From Diadema setosum (taxonomy: Eukaryota; Echinodermata; Echinoidea; Diadematoida; Diadematidae): a stretch of 64,000 bases of DNA. Below the pieces are notes generated by a model. It saw nothing but the letters and a program-made list of their open reading frames with translations. It was not told where the DNA came from and did not search any database. Made by a program: the position numbers and the translations under genes. Where the stretch lies: contig CM067067.1 of the NCBI GenBank assembly GCA_033980235.1, positions 25,891,603 through 25,955,602 on the forward strand. The letters run 5' to 3'. Shown one piece after another: positions 12,490 to 31,920 of the stretch (positions are counted from its first letter, which is position 1; each line of letters opens with the position of its first letter).

Positions 12490-12490
12490 T
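12310..12490. repeat. Long (TA)n microsatellite
   Basis: TA repeats with scattered CATA interruptions, in the spacer between the cathepsin L 3' end and the foldback element. Confidence 0.97.
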
Positions 12491-12627
12491 ATATACATGA
12501 TTTTACAGAGAATGAGAATTTCAGCAATCTGGAGAAGGAATTAAAGATTGATGGTGTGTGGATAGATAGGCTACATCACCTAAACTTCTTTGAACTGCTA
12601 GCAAGCTCTCTCAATATTGTTTTATCT

Positions 12628-12628
<1 letters not shown>

Positions 12629-12660
<32 letters not shown>

Positions 12661-12680
12661 ACACATGCACAAACAAACAC
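12629..12680. repeat. (CA)n microsatellite
   Basis: CA dinucleotides with a few T and G changes. Confidence 0.95.
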
Positions 12681-12776
12681 ACAGATCAATGATGTCCAAC
12701 TTGAATACATGTACAAACCATACTAAAGACCTTAGAATCACAAATTTATAAAAGTTCATACACAATTCATGATGTT

Positions 12777-14573
12777 TTTATTCTCATTCCATATAAAATG
12801 TATTTTACACTAAACACATAAAATTCTCAAACAACTTCACACATTCATTTTGAAGCTTCTAAGTGGTTCTACAACAATTTGATAGTGTTAGCTTGTGAAT
12901 CAGATGATTTATCTATGGTCAGTTTCCATCCATGCATGTCCAATGTACAAGTCAATAAATACAATAAGACACTGAAATACACATGTATAAGCAAGAGGAA
13001 GGAAATGTACTTGATATGAGAGCCTCAGAACTCAAGATGTATGAGAAAATAAGCAAATGTGGACCCTATTAGGTGTCAGCAATGATTGCACTATTACAAA
13101 ACAGACTACCATGTACTCTACCATCAACAAAGCTGAATAAAGCTGACTGAGCTGAAAGGAGAAAGTAGACACTTGAAATACACCTCGTTGAAAGAGACTC
13201 AGTAAACCAAACAGAAGAAAAGCATCTCTTTATCTTTAGTGACACAATGTGCAGAAACTCCTCTTTTGAAAAAGGCACAATAAAAGATTTAAAGTAAGTG
13301 CTCATCTTAGTGTTTGTCCAAATCTAAGGTACATGTATACTGTTAAAGGTGCATTCACAAGTCTACTGGAAGCATTCATTCAGAATTTGTAATTTTCCAG
13401 CTAATCATAACCTGCAGTCGAACTTAGGTCTGCAAGAATGACAAAGTGACAGGATGATAATGTTCATAACAGTCACAACATCATCATACAATAAACCAGT
13501 GCTTTAATGATGACTGGGAGCCTTCCAAAATAATGACAAGTACCATTGCCTTAAGTCCACACTGGAAAGTAGACAGCACATCAAGCAAGGGTATTACAGC
13601 AGCTTACAAGTAACACCTAGCACAATGTCCCTTCTTTTTCAAGAAGTACCGGTATGTCTTTGAGTGATTGCATTGAAGTTGATACAGTTAAACATCGAAT
13701 ACATATATTTGTACAAGAGTAAAGTATAAAGAACAGAATGTACACATTAATCATTTCATTGTACAACACAGCACATTCACTGATTGAAATATATCCCTGA
13801 CAACACACACTTGGATGAAAAAATAAAAGAAAATGGAAATCTACTCTACATAACTGGCATTAAAACAGGATGTAAAATTTTACTGAGGAAACAAGTAAAA
13901 ATGCCCATATTGCTGTGGTCATTCCAGTGAAGTTGAAAGTTTTCATGCACTGCAAATACTTACAGGAAACTGAATCATACCTTGGTATATGTCACACCAA
14001 AAGACACATGTTCCCCCTTCCCCAGTCTTCAACTTTTCAGGCTGCATGTACTGCCATCAAGAAAAGGCAATACCCACTCACACTAGGCCCACTGAGATCG
14101 AACAGCCGATAAAGAGAAGAATGATACCACCCCTTTTCCGCACAAAAGGGCTGAACATCTCACCAAACGGTAAAATTTCCAACCAAGGGTTTGCTGCAAA
14201 AGAGCAGTACACTGCATGGTGTCATTGCAAATTCTTCTTTTCAAGTATGCTGAGCTTTGGACAGACCATCTGCCTGAGGAATAAAAAAAAAAAAACCAGC
14301 AACAACTTTCAATTACATTCCAACCATATAAATAAACCCTGCACCTACACGCATTCTGTCAAAGTGAGGTTCAAATTTCACCCTATATTGAGAGCTCCTC
14401 ATCATGTATTATGAAGGGCTCATTGTAGAGCAAATTGGCAATTACAATAGAACACTGATGATTCATGTGTGACAAGGATGATGGTGCACAATGCTACTGC
14501 ACAGAGGGTGTGGTTACAAAGCCCCCTGGAGGAAAACAAACCCCGAAAGAATCGTCTCACTTATAAGCAGGCT
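12777..14573 (-). other. Probable 3' UTR of the cathepsin L-like gene
   Basis: No coding segment follows the stop at 14574. A minus-strand AATAAA occurs at 12777-12782, about 1.8 kb downstream of the stop, and is the clearest poly(A) signal candidate. The UTR end is an inference, and shorter forms are possible. Confidence 0.4.
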
Positions 14574-20556
<5,983 letters not shown>

Positions 20557-21698
20557 CTTTGGCTGATAATGATATCTAGGGGTGGAAAGACAATGAGTAC
20601 ATACAACTGTATATACAAAGGGTATACATACATTCAAAATCATTTTGCAATAACAGCATAGGCTAGAGATCACCCAACAATACACAGATTCTAGTTTCAG
20701 TTTGGAAATTGTATACCCTACAAGTACATACAATGGTACAAGGAAATGGGAACAGGTACTGAGTCTGTGTTGTTATATCATCATGTACAGTATCTGCCTT
20801 TTGAGGCACCTCTCGCAAGAAAATATTGAGATGTACTAGAAACAGTTAGACTCTAACATGTTTGTTATCTAGATTTCATCTTTGTCTCATATTCAACTGA
20901 GTGCAAGTCATTTACTCTGCTGGAAATGTGTGGAATTACTTTGCCTTCGCTTCACCCTATTAAAATTCTAGATAAGATGCCTTTGGGCAGTGCAACCATC
21001 TCTTGACTATGAAGGGCCGAATACGAAGGGCAGCTTCAACATACAAGCTTCTACACTGAGATAAAATTTTACGCAGACCTTTGATTTGTAAGTAGGCTAA
21101 CAGTTAGACCTCCTGGCACTGAAAATACACACTAACTTCTTCAGCAAATGATGGTTTACTTACAGCCTATGTGTACGCAGGATCTGATTCTGTAAGATTA
21201 AATCTAGTAGAGTCTACACGTCTATGAATGTAAGTTATTGCTGACGTTGTCCCCGATCCCCTAAGTCAAACAGGAGGAATAATAAAATCAAAATCACCAT
21301 TAAATTAGACCCTACCTAACGCTAGTTCTTGAATTGCCGAATTATCCAATGAATAGTGTCTACTGGAGTCCTAGGCTTTAGGGTCTATGTGATAAAACAA
21401 TTAACTATACAAGCTTCATTCACCTTCGTAAATATAACACCTTAATGGAATGCTTCTACACATACATGTGTAGCTACAGAAAATGTATGCGTTGATCATG
21501 ATCAGATATAATTAGATTCTAGGACAAGATTTTCAAGAGTTTAAGAAGTTATTGTGTACGGTTTAGACTCGCAGTCTAACAACGTGTTTAAAGAGACTAA
21601 ATTTATACCGGTACTAGGTTTTAACAATATAACATGTTACACTTATACAACTGTAGGCAAAAAGGGAAGTGACATGAATGTACATGTAGATTCTAATT

Positions 21699-22745
21699 TA
21701 GAGTGTTTCAAGTTTTCAAGTTTCAAGTTTATTAATCTTTCTTCCTTCCTTACAATAATACATTGAATGTGTCTGACAATTAACAAGAGAATATTCACAA
21801 GTATACAAATATAATAGAATACACTGGTTAAATCAGAGAAAAAGAAGAAAGATGAGGAGACCCTATAGAAAAGCACAGCTTGTGAAATTAGGGGTCCTCA
21901 TAGTATTAAAACAACTAATCAAATGCAAGAATTTCTATATAAAAAAACACTAACGTTATAAAACTATAACAAGCAAGGGGGTATAGATAGAGAAAAAACT
22001 ATTTACAAAAGGGACATGACATAAAACAAACACAAAGATAGAGAAAAAGAAAGAAGGAACAAAAGCAAGTAATAAATGACTGATGTAATTCACAAAACAA
22101 CAAGGGGGGGGGGGATAGATAAGTTGGCTATCAACTGAGAAGACAAAAGAAAGTCCACAGTTCTCTAAGCAAAGGTTATGCAGCAGCAAAATAAGGAACT
22201 GTTTAGAATACCGGTACCATAGATAGTTAAAAAAAAAAATGGCAACACAGCAATTTAGAGTGTAAGTTTACGAGTCAACCGAGTAATTACTTAATAAGTA
22301 ACATTATAACTTCAGTTTACGCTTAAAAGACAGATAGGGTCTAGCACAGGTAATGCTCGAATCCAAAAAGTGGGTCCAGTACAAACTAAAGTATTAGAAG
22401 TAAATGTTTTCCTTGCATGAGGTAAGTGGTATGCAGAAGCCTGTCTCGTGGCATAATTATGAATTTGATTATTTTTCATAAATAATTTGGCCAAAGCCAT
22501 ATAGGCAGAACACCTGAATTAAGATTAGACTCTAGGCCTATACACTGATTAATGTCAGAACCCAATTGCACATAATAAACGTCTTCTAATTTAAAGATTT
22601 GATTGTCGTGAAAAAGAGGATTGGTATGAGCGCGAAAATTTGTATTAAATTTTACATATTATTCTTATGACTCTTGTTTGAACCACAAACAATTTGCCCA
22701 GTTGAGTTTTATGAGATTTGCCCCACGCAAGATAGGGCCTATATT
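21699..22745 (-). mobile_element. 5'-truncated LINE relic (reverse transcriptase C-terminal end and 3' UTR)
   Basis: Read on the minus strand, 22745 to 22310 gives pieces in more than one frame: WGKSHKTQLGKLFVVQTRV, then FRAHTNPLFHDNQIFKLED, then HNYATRQASAYHLPHARKTF and GPTFWIRALP. This order is typical of the C-terminal end of non-LTR retrotransposon polymerases. Frameshifts and stops make it dead. The 3' end near 21699 has a short direct repeat (AAACTTGAAACTTGAAAA), a common LINE tail. It probably lies in the 5' UTR intron of the cathepsin gene. Confidence 0.75.
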
Positions 22746-23090
22746 AAAGGCAAAATTAAAGTTGAGTAACGTTAAGGCCCTAACGTTGTCGTTATAACCA
22801 AGATAACATAATAGTATACGCTTTGAGGTAAAACCGATTTACGATTTTAACTTACGGATAACACCAGTAGTATTCTTTGCTAACAATTAATACTACTACC
22901 ATGACTACTAGACTATTTACTAGAAATAGACAATTACAGTCTAGGAGCCTATATCTACTAACTGTAGTTAGTAAAATTTATAGTACCGTACATTGATTTG
23001 TGAATAGATCCCGTCCATCTAGAAAACATTTAAAGAGTAGCCTAACGTTAGAATCTAAGTCCGAAACTGCTGGGATACAAATTAACTCAC

Positions 23091-23170
23091 CAACAAGTGC
23101 TTCTGCTGAGCTGAAGAGCGGATCTAAGTTACAGTGTCTTCACCGAAAACGTTTCTATCGTCAACTACAA
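23091..23170 (-). other. Probable non-coding first exon of the cathepsin L-like gene
   Basis: A consensus donor (TTGTTG|GTGAGTTAAT) at 23091 on the minus strand follows ~80 bp of non-repeat sequence. The coding exon has an acceptor just before its ATG and so needs an upstream partner. The pairing is an inference. Confidence 0.4.
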
Positions 23171-23192
23171 ATAGTCGCTGGGCAGCTTGTCG

Positions 23193-23200
23193 TTTAAATA
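23193..23200 (-). promoter_or_regulatory. TATA-like box (TATTTAAA) for the cathepsin L-like gene
   Basis: Reads TGTATTTAAACG on the minus strand, about 25-30 bases before the inferred start of the non-coding first exon. Confidence 0.35.
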
Positions 23201-24120
23201 CAGGTAAAACACAAGGTTAGATAGTCTCGTGACTTTCGAATTCGCCGACACCACACAAGTTCCTGGTATTTAGATCGTAATTGTAAGGAAATCGGCGACG
23301 CAAATCATGCAGGTGCTCACACTACACAAGTTTGATAACCTACACACAACAACAGTGTCAATACGTTGGGATTGGCCCACCACCCGCGCGTTCCTCAGAC
23401 AATCAGTCGATCTCGTGACTAGACTCCTCTCCGTAAAAGCATGTGATCAAAAAGGTGACGTCATCCGACTGACACGTGTGATGCAATGAGAATGCTATGC
23501 TAGTCTTGTAAGCAAACGTGCTTATTCACTGTACTAGTATGTCGTCAAAGCACCCTTGTTCTTCTCAAAAAGTGGCTAAAATGTAGTGATCATTGTGTAT
23601 ATATGTCTTTGTATGAAAGAAGAAGGGGGGGGGGGGGGGATTTCCATGATCTTATCATTGCATTTTGTAGGCAACGAATCCCGATCCCCTCTCCCTCTCT
23701 CCTTATCTCTCTCAGTGCTGTCTATGCATTGCCTATTCAGCCTACTAGTATCCGACATCCTGTTGCAATAAAAAGCAAAAAGGCCTCTAATGTGTTTACT
23801 GAGTACTGTAGTAGTACACGGTACCTGTTTTGCCTTATGAATGTTATGAATTTATGCTAACATAATGTTCCGGGAGGTGTTTTTATTTGTGATGAAAATG
23901 TCAACTTCACATAAATGAAATACAGCGGGATGCATGTAAAGCACGATCTGTAACCTAGTTGATTCAAAATGATGGTAGGCTTGTTGAAAATTCAAGCCTG
24001 CTGTCCAGACTATTCCTAACACTTGCAAGTGGTTATACGTAATAAGTTCACTGATAGTCTGGGTGCCAAAGGCTGAACCTTGTTTTGCCGTCCACCCAAT
24101 GTTTTTTGATGGTTTTACCC

Positions 24121-25440
24121 TATTTCTGGGGTGCTAAATCCGAATCTGCATGATGCAACTCTTGCATCCTTGAGGGTTTTGAGATATTCAAGATGGCCGC
24201 CAAAATGGCCGCCCAAACCGGAAATTGCCATGTATATCCTTCTAAATGGTGAGAAATTGAAAAAAAAAATCACGGTTTTACCCTATTTCGAGGGTGCTGA
24301 ATCCAAATCTGGATGATGCAACTCTTGCATCCATGAGGATTTTGAGATATTCAAGATGGCCGCCAAAATGGCCGCCAAAATCGGAAATTTCTATGTATTT
24401 CCTTCTAAATGGTGAGAAATTGAAAGCAATTGATGGTTCTAAGCTATTTCGAGGGTGCTGAACCCGAATCTGGCTGATGCAACTCTTGCATCCTTGAGGA
24501 TATTGAGACATTCAAGATGGCCGCCAAAATGGCAGCCAAATTACCCGGAAATTCCTACGTATTTCCTTCTAAATGGTGAGAAGTTCAAAACAATTTATGG
24601 TTCTAAGCTATTTCGAGGATGCTGAATCCGAATCTTGCTGATGCGACTCTTGCATCATTGAGGATTTTGAGATATTCAAGATGGCCGCCAAAATGGCCGC
24701 CAAAATGGCCGCCCAAACCGGAAATTCCCCTGTATTTCCTTCTAAATGGTGAGAAATTGAAAAACTATTGATGGTTTTACCCTAGTTCGAGGGTGCTGAA
24801 TCAGAATCTTGATAAAACTCTTTTATCCTTAAGGGTTTTGAGATAATAAAGATGGCCACCAAAATGACCGCCAAAAATGGAAACTCACGTGTAGAGTAGA
24901 GACCCCCATTTTCCTTCTAAATGGTGTAAAATTTTAAACAAACTGATGGTTTTACCCTATTTTGAGTTTGCTGAATTTCAAGCTGCAGGATCCAGCTCTT
25001 GCATCCTTAATGGTTTTGAGATGATAAAGATGGCCGCCAAAATGGCCCCAAATGGCCGTCAAAAACGGAAATTCCCATTTAGGCCCCCTAATTCGGTCTA
25101 AATGGTGTAAAATTGAAAACAATTCGTGGTTTTACCCTATTTTGAAGGTGTTGAATCCGAACCTGGTTGATGCAACTCTTGTGTTTTGGGGGGTTTTGAG
25201 AATTCCAAGAGAACCGCCGAAATAAGTGTCAATATTGAAATTTTTGAGACCCTATTCAGCACCCTCGACATTTTGTTGTTGCCATTTTTGCGTTCCTTAG
25301 GGTTTTGAGATGACCCCAAGATGACCGCCAATTTAATTGGCAGAAATTGAAATTCAAATGTTAATATATTTTTTTTTTCTAAATGGTAAAAATTTGAAAA
25401 TGAATTGATGGTCTCACCCCATTTCGAGGGTGCTGAAGGT
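24121..25440 (+). repeat. Left arm: ~163-bp tandem array, about 8 units
   Basis: Outer units are close to each other in sequence. Inner units from 24.82 kb on are diverged and uneven in length. Confidence 0.85.
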
Positions 25441-26397
25441 TTTGAGATATTTACAAATGTCCTGTATAAATGGAAATTCCTTGATATTTTCTTATAAATT
25501 GTGAAATATTGTGCTATAAAGTGAAGCGAGTGATTAAAAGCAACAATCCGCATTCTTGAATTCAACTCGGTTGAGCAAATTTGTCAAATCAGCCAACAAT
25601 TAATGGCATCCAAAATGACTGTCACAATGGTATTGTAATATACTGAGATATTCCACTATGTCTCAAACGGAACTTTAACACGTAATGGAAAGAAAATGAT
25701 ATTGACATCATACTGAAACGTACAAACACAAAGATAAGACTGAAAATTTCTTTATGCACAATAATTGTTTTGAGTAATGCCTATGGTAGCCAATAAGGGC
25801 TCCGCAGACTGATGTGAAGTTAATCCTTTTTGGTTATAAGAGTAATATTAAATTATGGCCTGCTGGTATTTGGTGTTCAAATTTGTCTTGTATTCTTATG
25901 AGTCTCGCCGCGTACTCTTATAAAACTTGTAACATATTCTGATTACGTCACTGGAAATGACCACGATAGTAGATATCAATATAAAGGTAGTTTCAAAAGC
26001 ATTCTGCGTGATTATGATATTCGTAAGTACTGGACTATCAACTATTACCTTACATGTTGTTGTTTGTTTGTTTGTTTGTTTGTTTTACTGCGCGTTACCT
26101 GTGATTTTTCCAACCCCTCGTGTGTATGATATCGTCGCTTGGGCGACAAGACCCTGTGTATCTGAAATTTTAGTGAAAATGACATTTTTGAATAAACAGA
26201 TAATCAGTTAATGATGTCCTGTCCAAACCTTTGCTGTCTTCACCCAAAGAATGAAGCTACCATGGCATGTCAAAGGAGAGGTTCTCTCATTTGTTATAGT
26301 GCTTTGGCTGCCATGTTTGTTTGCTTTTTGTTTTTGTTTTTGTTTTTGTTTTTCTCTCCTGAACATGTGACATTTTGTAGATGCGAGGTTTGTCGCC

Positions 26398-26399
<2 letters not shown>

Positions 26400-26449
<50 letters not shown>
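26400..26449. repeat. (TA)n microsatellite
   Basis: Pure TA repeats in the middle of the foldback element. Confidence 0.95.
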
Positions 26450-26454
<5 letters not shown>

Positions 26455-26894
26455 CATCATATTGAAGAAAAATTTGAAGCAGAACAATAAAAATGTCCAA
26501 CTCTTGTCTTGGACAATGTCATCAAGACCACCAATATAAACCAATTAACCAATGTGAGTGTTCATGGATGAAACGATTAAAATTGTTCATGGATTAAAAC
26601 AGATAATATTGGGAATCTCAGTAAACTTCTCTACATCACTATTACAATATGATCGAGATGGGTATGTCTTGTCCGCTGATTGTTAGTGTTCAAAATATGT
26701 CCATGATATGTAGATGAAACAGTGTAATCTTTCAAATATTCAACCGCATCTGTAGTCTTGCAGGATTCATTCCTGGCACAGCTGTATCTTACAAACTCCA
26801 AGATATCCGGTGAAGCTGGTTTCACTGTACAGCAAGTTCAAACTGGGATGTACAATATGCATTCGTTTATCAGCAGAGTATGGTTGGGTTTAGA

Positions 26895-27890
26895 TTTTGC
26901 CATTGACGAAAACCTGAAATAGGGTAAAACCATCAAATGTTATCAATTTCTCACCATTCTGCTGAGCATTTTGGCGGCTATCTTGAATATCTCCAAACTC
27001 TTAATGATGCAAGGGTGGTTTCGTCCAGATTCGCATTCAGCACAGTGATCAAAATAGGGTGGAATCATCAATAAAATTGCTCTCAATTGCGAAATATTAA
27101 AATTGAAATACGTGGAAATTTCCGGTTTTGGCGGCCATTTTGACGGCCATCTTGAATATCTCAAAATCCTCAAGGATGCAGGAGTTGTATCATCCAGATT
27201 CGGATTCAGCACCCTCCAAACAGACTAAAACCATCAATTGTTTTCAATTTCTCACCATTTAAAAGGAAATACGTGAGAATTTCCGATTTTGGCGGCCATT
27301 TAGGCTGCCATCTTGAAAACTCAATATCCTCGAGGATGCAGGAGTTGCATCATCCAGATTTGGATTCAGCACCATCCAAACAGGGTAAAACCATCAATTA
27401 TTTTCAATTTCTCACCATTTAGAAGGAAATACATCGGGATTTCTGGTTTTAATTGGCGGTTATTTCGGCGGCCACTTTGGCGGCCATCTTGATTATCTCA
27501 AAACCCTCAAGGATGCAAGAGTTGCATCATCCAGATTCGGATTCAGCACCATCGAAATAGGGTAAAACCATCAATTGTTTTCAATTTCTCACGATTCAAA
27601 AGGAAATACATGGGAATTTCCAGTTTTGGTGCCCATTTTGGCGGCCATCTTGAATATCTCAAAATCCTCAAGGATGCAAGAGTTGCATCATCCAGATTCG
27701 GATTCAGCACCCTCGAAATAGGGTAAAACCATCAAGTGTTTTCAATTTTTCACCATTGAGAATGAAATACGTGAGAATTTCCGGTTTGGGCGACCATTTT
27801 GGCGGCCATCTTGAATATCTCGAAACCCTCAAGGATGCAAGAGTTGCATCATCCAGATTCGGATTCAGCACCCTCGAAATAGGGTAAAAC
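26895..27890 (-). repeat. Right arm: ~163-bp tandem array, 6-7 units, inverted
   Basis: Same unit as the left arm on the opposite strand, for example CATCCAGATTCGGATTCAGC and GGCGGCCATCTTGAATATCTC repeated every ~160 bp. Confidence 0.85.
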
Positions 27891-29871
27891 CACCAAAAAA
27901 CATTGGGTGGACGGTAAAACAAGGTTAGGCCCAAAAAGTGGCTTTGGCACCCAGACTATGATGGGTATATAAATTTTTGAGGGCAACATGACTGGATATG
28001 GGTTTTACAACGAGTTGATGGGTTACCAGATTTTAACTTGGTAACTCAGGGATATCCACGCAGTTATGATAAAAATCATTATCAAGTACAGTCGATCTTC
28101 AAGGTTAAAAGAATGTGCGACTGTATTTTTGCGCATGCAGCTGAAATGTATTGAGTTTTTACTCCACACTAATAATGTCATACAAGTCCAGTTTAATCGT
28201 ATAAAAATATGAACAAAAGGAAGTACGTTGCACTTTCCACTTGTTTCGTTATCATCCCTTTGTGTTATAATCGAAATGACTCGATGCCAATATTTGGTTT
28301 ACAAAGCTACATCCTTTTCATTGTGTGACATCAAAGTCATGTGCAATGTTCAGATGTATAGATCTTTTGTGCTAGTGTGCAATATTGAAATGTACAAAGA
28401 AAATCTTGTCAATGCTATATAAGAAAAAAAAAGTTTGTCTTCCTTCAAGAATGGAAATTATTTTAGTTTGTCACTCATTGTTTATAGACAATGATTTTGT
28501 GAATCTAAACCAAAAAGGAAAAAGACACATTCGGTAGATGGCATATCATGGAAAACATCGATGAGAAAAACAACTATAAATGCCGGAGAATGTTATCTTT
28601 ATCTGTCTGCACCATATGAAGCTTGTTAAGAGTAACCTGGTTTTATTTTAATGATGACTCAGTTGAAATCATTCTGCAGCTAGTAACACAAAACACAATC
28701 ATGACTGAGCTGCATGCTTTTACATGATCAAAAAAAAAAATGCTTTCTCTGGGTATCCACAATAAGCTAGGGCCTATACAGAGACATACGGTCATGACGG
28801 TTGAAAGAGATAACACCTCTTCCGCATAATAAGACCTCCCTTTCCTTTGTAAGAAGAGAGAGTTTTTCACACACCATGCCCTGCTTCTCTAGAAGGATGT
28901 CCTGTTCACCAGTGTCACAGGCGTATTGGAACATACCGAATATATAAAGCACTCTTGAGCATACGTCTATTTTTATAGATGCCCAACACTGGATATTGAC
29001 TTTCCGCATATTTTCATTATCTTTTTAATTTGAATGTTTCTCCTCCTCCCTCCTCCTCCTTCTTCTAATACTGCTACTACTACTACTAAATACTTCTTTA
29101 TCTTATTTTTTATTTCCGGTTTACATCAGACAATGAAGTGGCCTGCATGTTTATATTCTTCCACTATATACACCCTTACCATTGAAAAACAAATTAATGT
29201 GGTATGTTGCGTTATAGCCTTCTTATCCAGTTTGACGTCACATGGATTGAACCAACACTGTAAACATTCTTAACTCTTGACCAATGTATTGTCCGATCTT
29301 TCTACATGTGCACTGATGTGTCTTACATAGAAGGATTCCTTCATGAGGGGGAATCCACATGGGGGATTTGGGTTATATTTCCCTTTCAACCCGCTATAGG
29401 ACACAGTCATGTGACTGATGCCAATAAACAAACTATGTCTGTGATCGTGTTGTTAAAACAACAACAATGTCGTCCAGGCCTTTACCACTGTTGTCTTTAA
29501 ATAATTATACTTTGTCTCTGGCCTCTGATACGTATTATTTATTATGTCACAATATAATTATGTTGTGCTTTCAGTCGGTGACAAGAATCGGGACTGAGGT
29601 GGGTAAGCTTGATTTGTCATGGAGATACAACATCTGGGCCGATTCTGGGGGATATTATACATGCATAACTAGTATATTCTATATAGTGTCACAGTGCCAA
29701 GTGAGAAGCCTATCACTGCATGCCTTTTGTTACATCGGATTTGATGGATTTATCAGGTTACAGGAACTGACTGCATACCAACAAGCTCACATCCTGGTTG
29801 AGATAACTTTCACTTCGTCCATCGGGACCACGTATAATTCTGTCAGCTGTCGTGATGACCATATGACCATA

Positions 29872-30012
29872 TCGTCGGCCTTATGCCAAAAGGGCTTTAA
29901 AGAACTGCCCCCTGTCAAAAGGGCACTAATAGTGTACAAAATCTATAGCGTTAAGGGCCCCTTTGAATAACAGTGGAAGTGGTTTAAGGCCCTTTTGGCA
30001 TAAGACCGACGA
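29872..30012. mobile_element. Short 141-bp foldback MITE
   Basis: CGTCGGCCTTATGCCAAAAGG at left and CCTTTTGGCATAAGACCGACG at right are inverted copies with one mismatch in about 25 bp. Confidence 0.75.
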
Positions 30013-30809
30013 TAAAATCCTGTACCTTCTTTCGGACGAGGTATATGATGGAAGTGTATCGAGGTGACCCTCTACCAGTGTCTACTGATTTTTATCAGGA
30101 TCAAACGGCTACATGTATATGATTCTTCATAGGCCTATTGGTAATGAACAACTTCAACGAATTATAGCTACATGACTATTACAAAATACTGTCCCCTCGA
30201 TCGCTGCTGGTATAATACGTGATTACACAACATTTTTAAAATGAATTCAGTAAGGATATTATGTAAAAAAAAAATCAACTGAGGCATGTACGACCATATA
30301 ACAGTCGTCACAATATTCACATTACACATAGCAATACAATATCAATACAAATACTATTTCGTAATTATGAACTATAAAATTCCGTAACTTTTTCATGATA
30401 ATATTCCTTATTCTGTTCCGATGACTTTTGTTAGAGCCAAGTCGGACGTATATGCACTGTATAAAAGGCATCGTATAAGAACACATTTAAACTGCTGTCA
30501 TAGTACAAGCTTTTGTCATGACTACAGTGTATTCATCCTCATCTCTCAACAGACTTGAAATAATAACTCATACATGGGCATATAAAAAAAAAGAATCTTA
30601 TTTTCAAAGAATAAGAGCAATACATGAATACTATATCAACATGCAAGAATTCAACCATGTGCATCTTCTCGCACAGTCTCAGTCCGAGTACACTGGCATT
30701 TAGTGTTAAAATGTATATCATTTCACAGTTTAGCCCGCCTCCCCATAAACAAAGCCGTTTTGTTTGATCAAATAAAAGGTTAATCATGTTCAAGATATTT
30801 TAAGGTAAC

Positions 30810-30911
<102 letters not shown>

Positions 30912-31880
30912 CAAAATACAGAAATGAAACGTACACTTTGATACGACCCAACTATTCGTTGTGTGTAAACATTCAGAAGGCACGTTGAATTCAGAGTCCA
31001 CATCACGTGGTGAAGAATGATATCTGTGTGTCAACATCGTGGACGCAAACACTCATCAACAAAATTTACACTTTTAAAGGCTACTGTGTATACATTTGAG
31101 CTGCATAATCTTAGTGGGAATATAAAAGGGTCATAATACTAAAAATACCTACACTCGACAGCCATTGCAAGGCCACCATGCCCTGGGCATGGCAGGTGCA
31201 ATCTTATACGAACCTACAAGAGAATCAAAGATAATACCAGACAACCAAGTTAATAGCAGTCTGGAAGACAACAATTAAGGAAAGAGACATGAGAGAACAA
31301 AATGATGATGAGAGGTATTGTGAGTTATCATGGGATTAAGAGACTTTTCTTTTTCTTTTCAATCTGATTTATGATTTCGCCATCTATGTAAAAGAACCAT
31401 TTACTATGCGCAATTTCATGGTCTTAGTGATGTGTAAGAGATGCATAGACAATCCAAATATCAAAGATTGACCAAACGCACTGCAGCTCAGTCGTGACTA
31501 CATGGTGGTCTCTGGAAACGTCACAATGATCGACACACACCCAGGAACAACAAACAATTGCTTTGAAGAGTATCTTTTTTTTTTTTTTTAATGTATACCA
31601 CCCTCACATTGCGGAGGATGAGCTTCTTTTTTTTTTGGGGGGGGGGGGGGGCGGTGACACGACTTTGCTCCTGCGACTTATTGCTCCGGTCTCATTTTCT
31701 CCAAGGACTAAAAGGGTATGGATTAGGAATGTGGTACAGTTTCTAGTTTAGTTTGATGTGAGGATTAGGGTTAGGGTTGTGTTTGTGGGTAGAATTTATG
31801 TTTGTGTGCAGAAGATGTTTACTGGGAGCAATAGTCGCACAGGAGCAAATGTGGAAACATTTTGGGGGTGGGGGTGAGGA

Positions 31881-31884
<4 letters not shown>

Positions 31885-31918
<34 letters not shown>
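31885..31918. repeat. (CT)n microsatellite
   Basis: Uninterrupted CT dinucleotides. Confidence 0.95.

Positions 31919-31920
<2 letters not shown>

Larger units (their letters stand above)
24054..27959. mobile_element. 3.9-kb foldback element with tandem-repeat arms
   Basis: Outer ends are inverted copies: ATAGTCTGGGTGCCAAAG at left and CTTTGGCACCCAGACTAT at right, followed inward by GTTTTGCCGTCCACCCAATG and its complement. Each arm is a tandem array of a unit containing GATGGTTTTACCCTATTTCG, GATGCAACTCTTGCATCC and CAAGATGGCCGCCAAAATGG. Left-arm unit spacing, measured at CTTGCATCC, is about 163, 161, 164, 171, 178 and 180 bp, decaying inward. The right arm has six or seven units in opposite orientation. 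The 1.4-kb middle (25.47-26.89 kb) has no recognisable transposase and includes a (TA)n run. Comparable in plan to FB-like elements. Confidence 0.8.

Noticed and set aside
12232..12544. Several long open frames on both strands made of Tyr-Ile repeats
   Set aside because: They are translations of a (TA)n microsatellite. The same applies to 26.4, 30.8 and 34.1 kb.
29467..29970. 167-codon plus-strand open frame
   Set aside because: Its last third runs through the short foldback MITE. There is no recognisable domain, and composition is like non-coding flanks.
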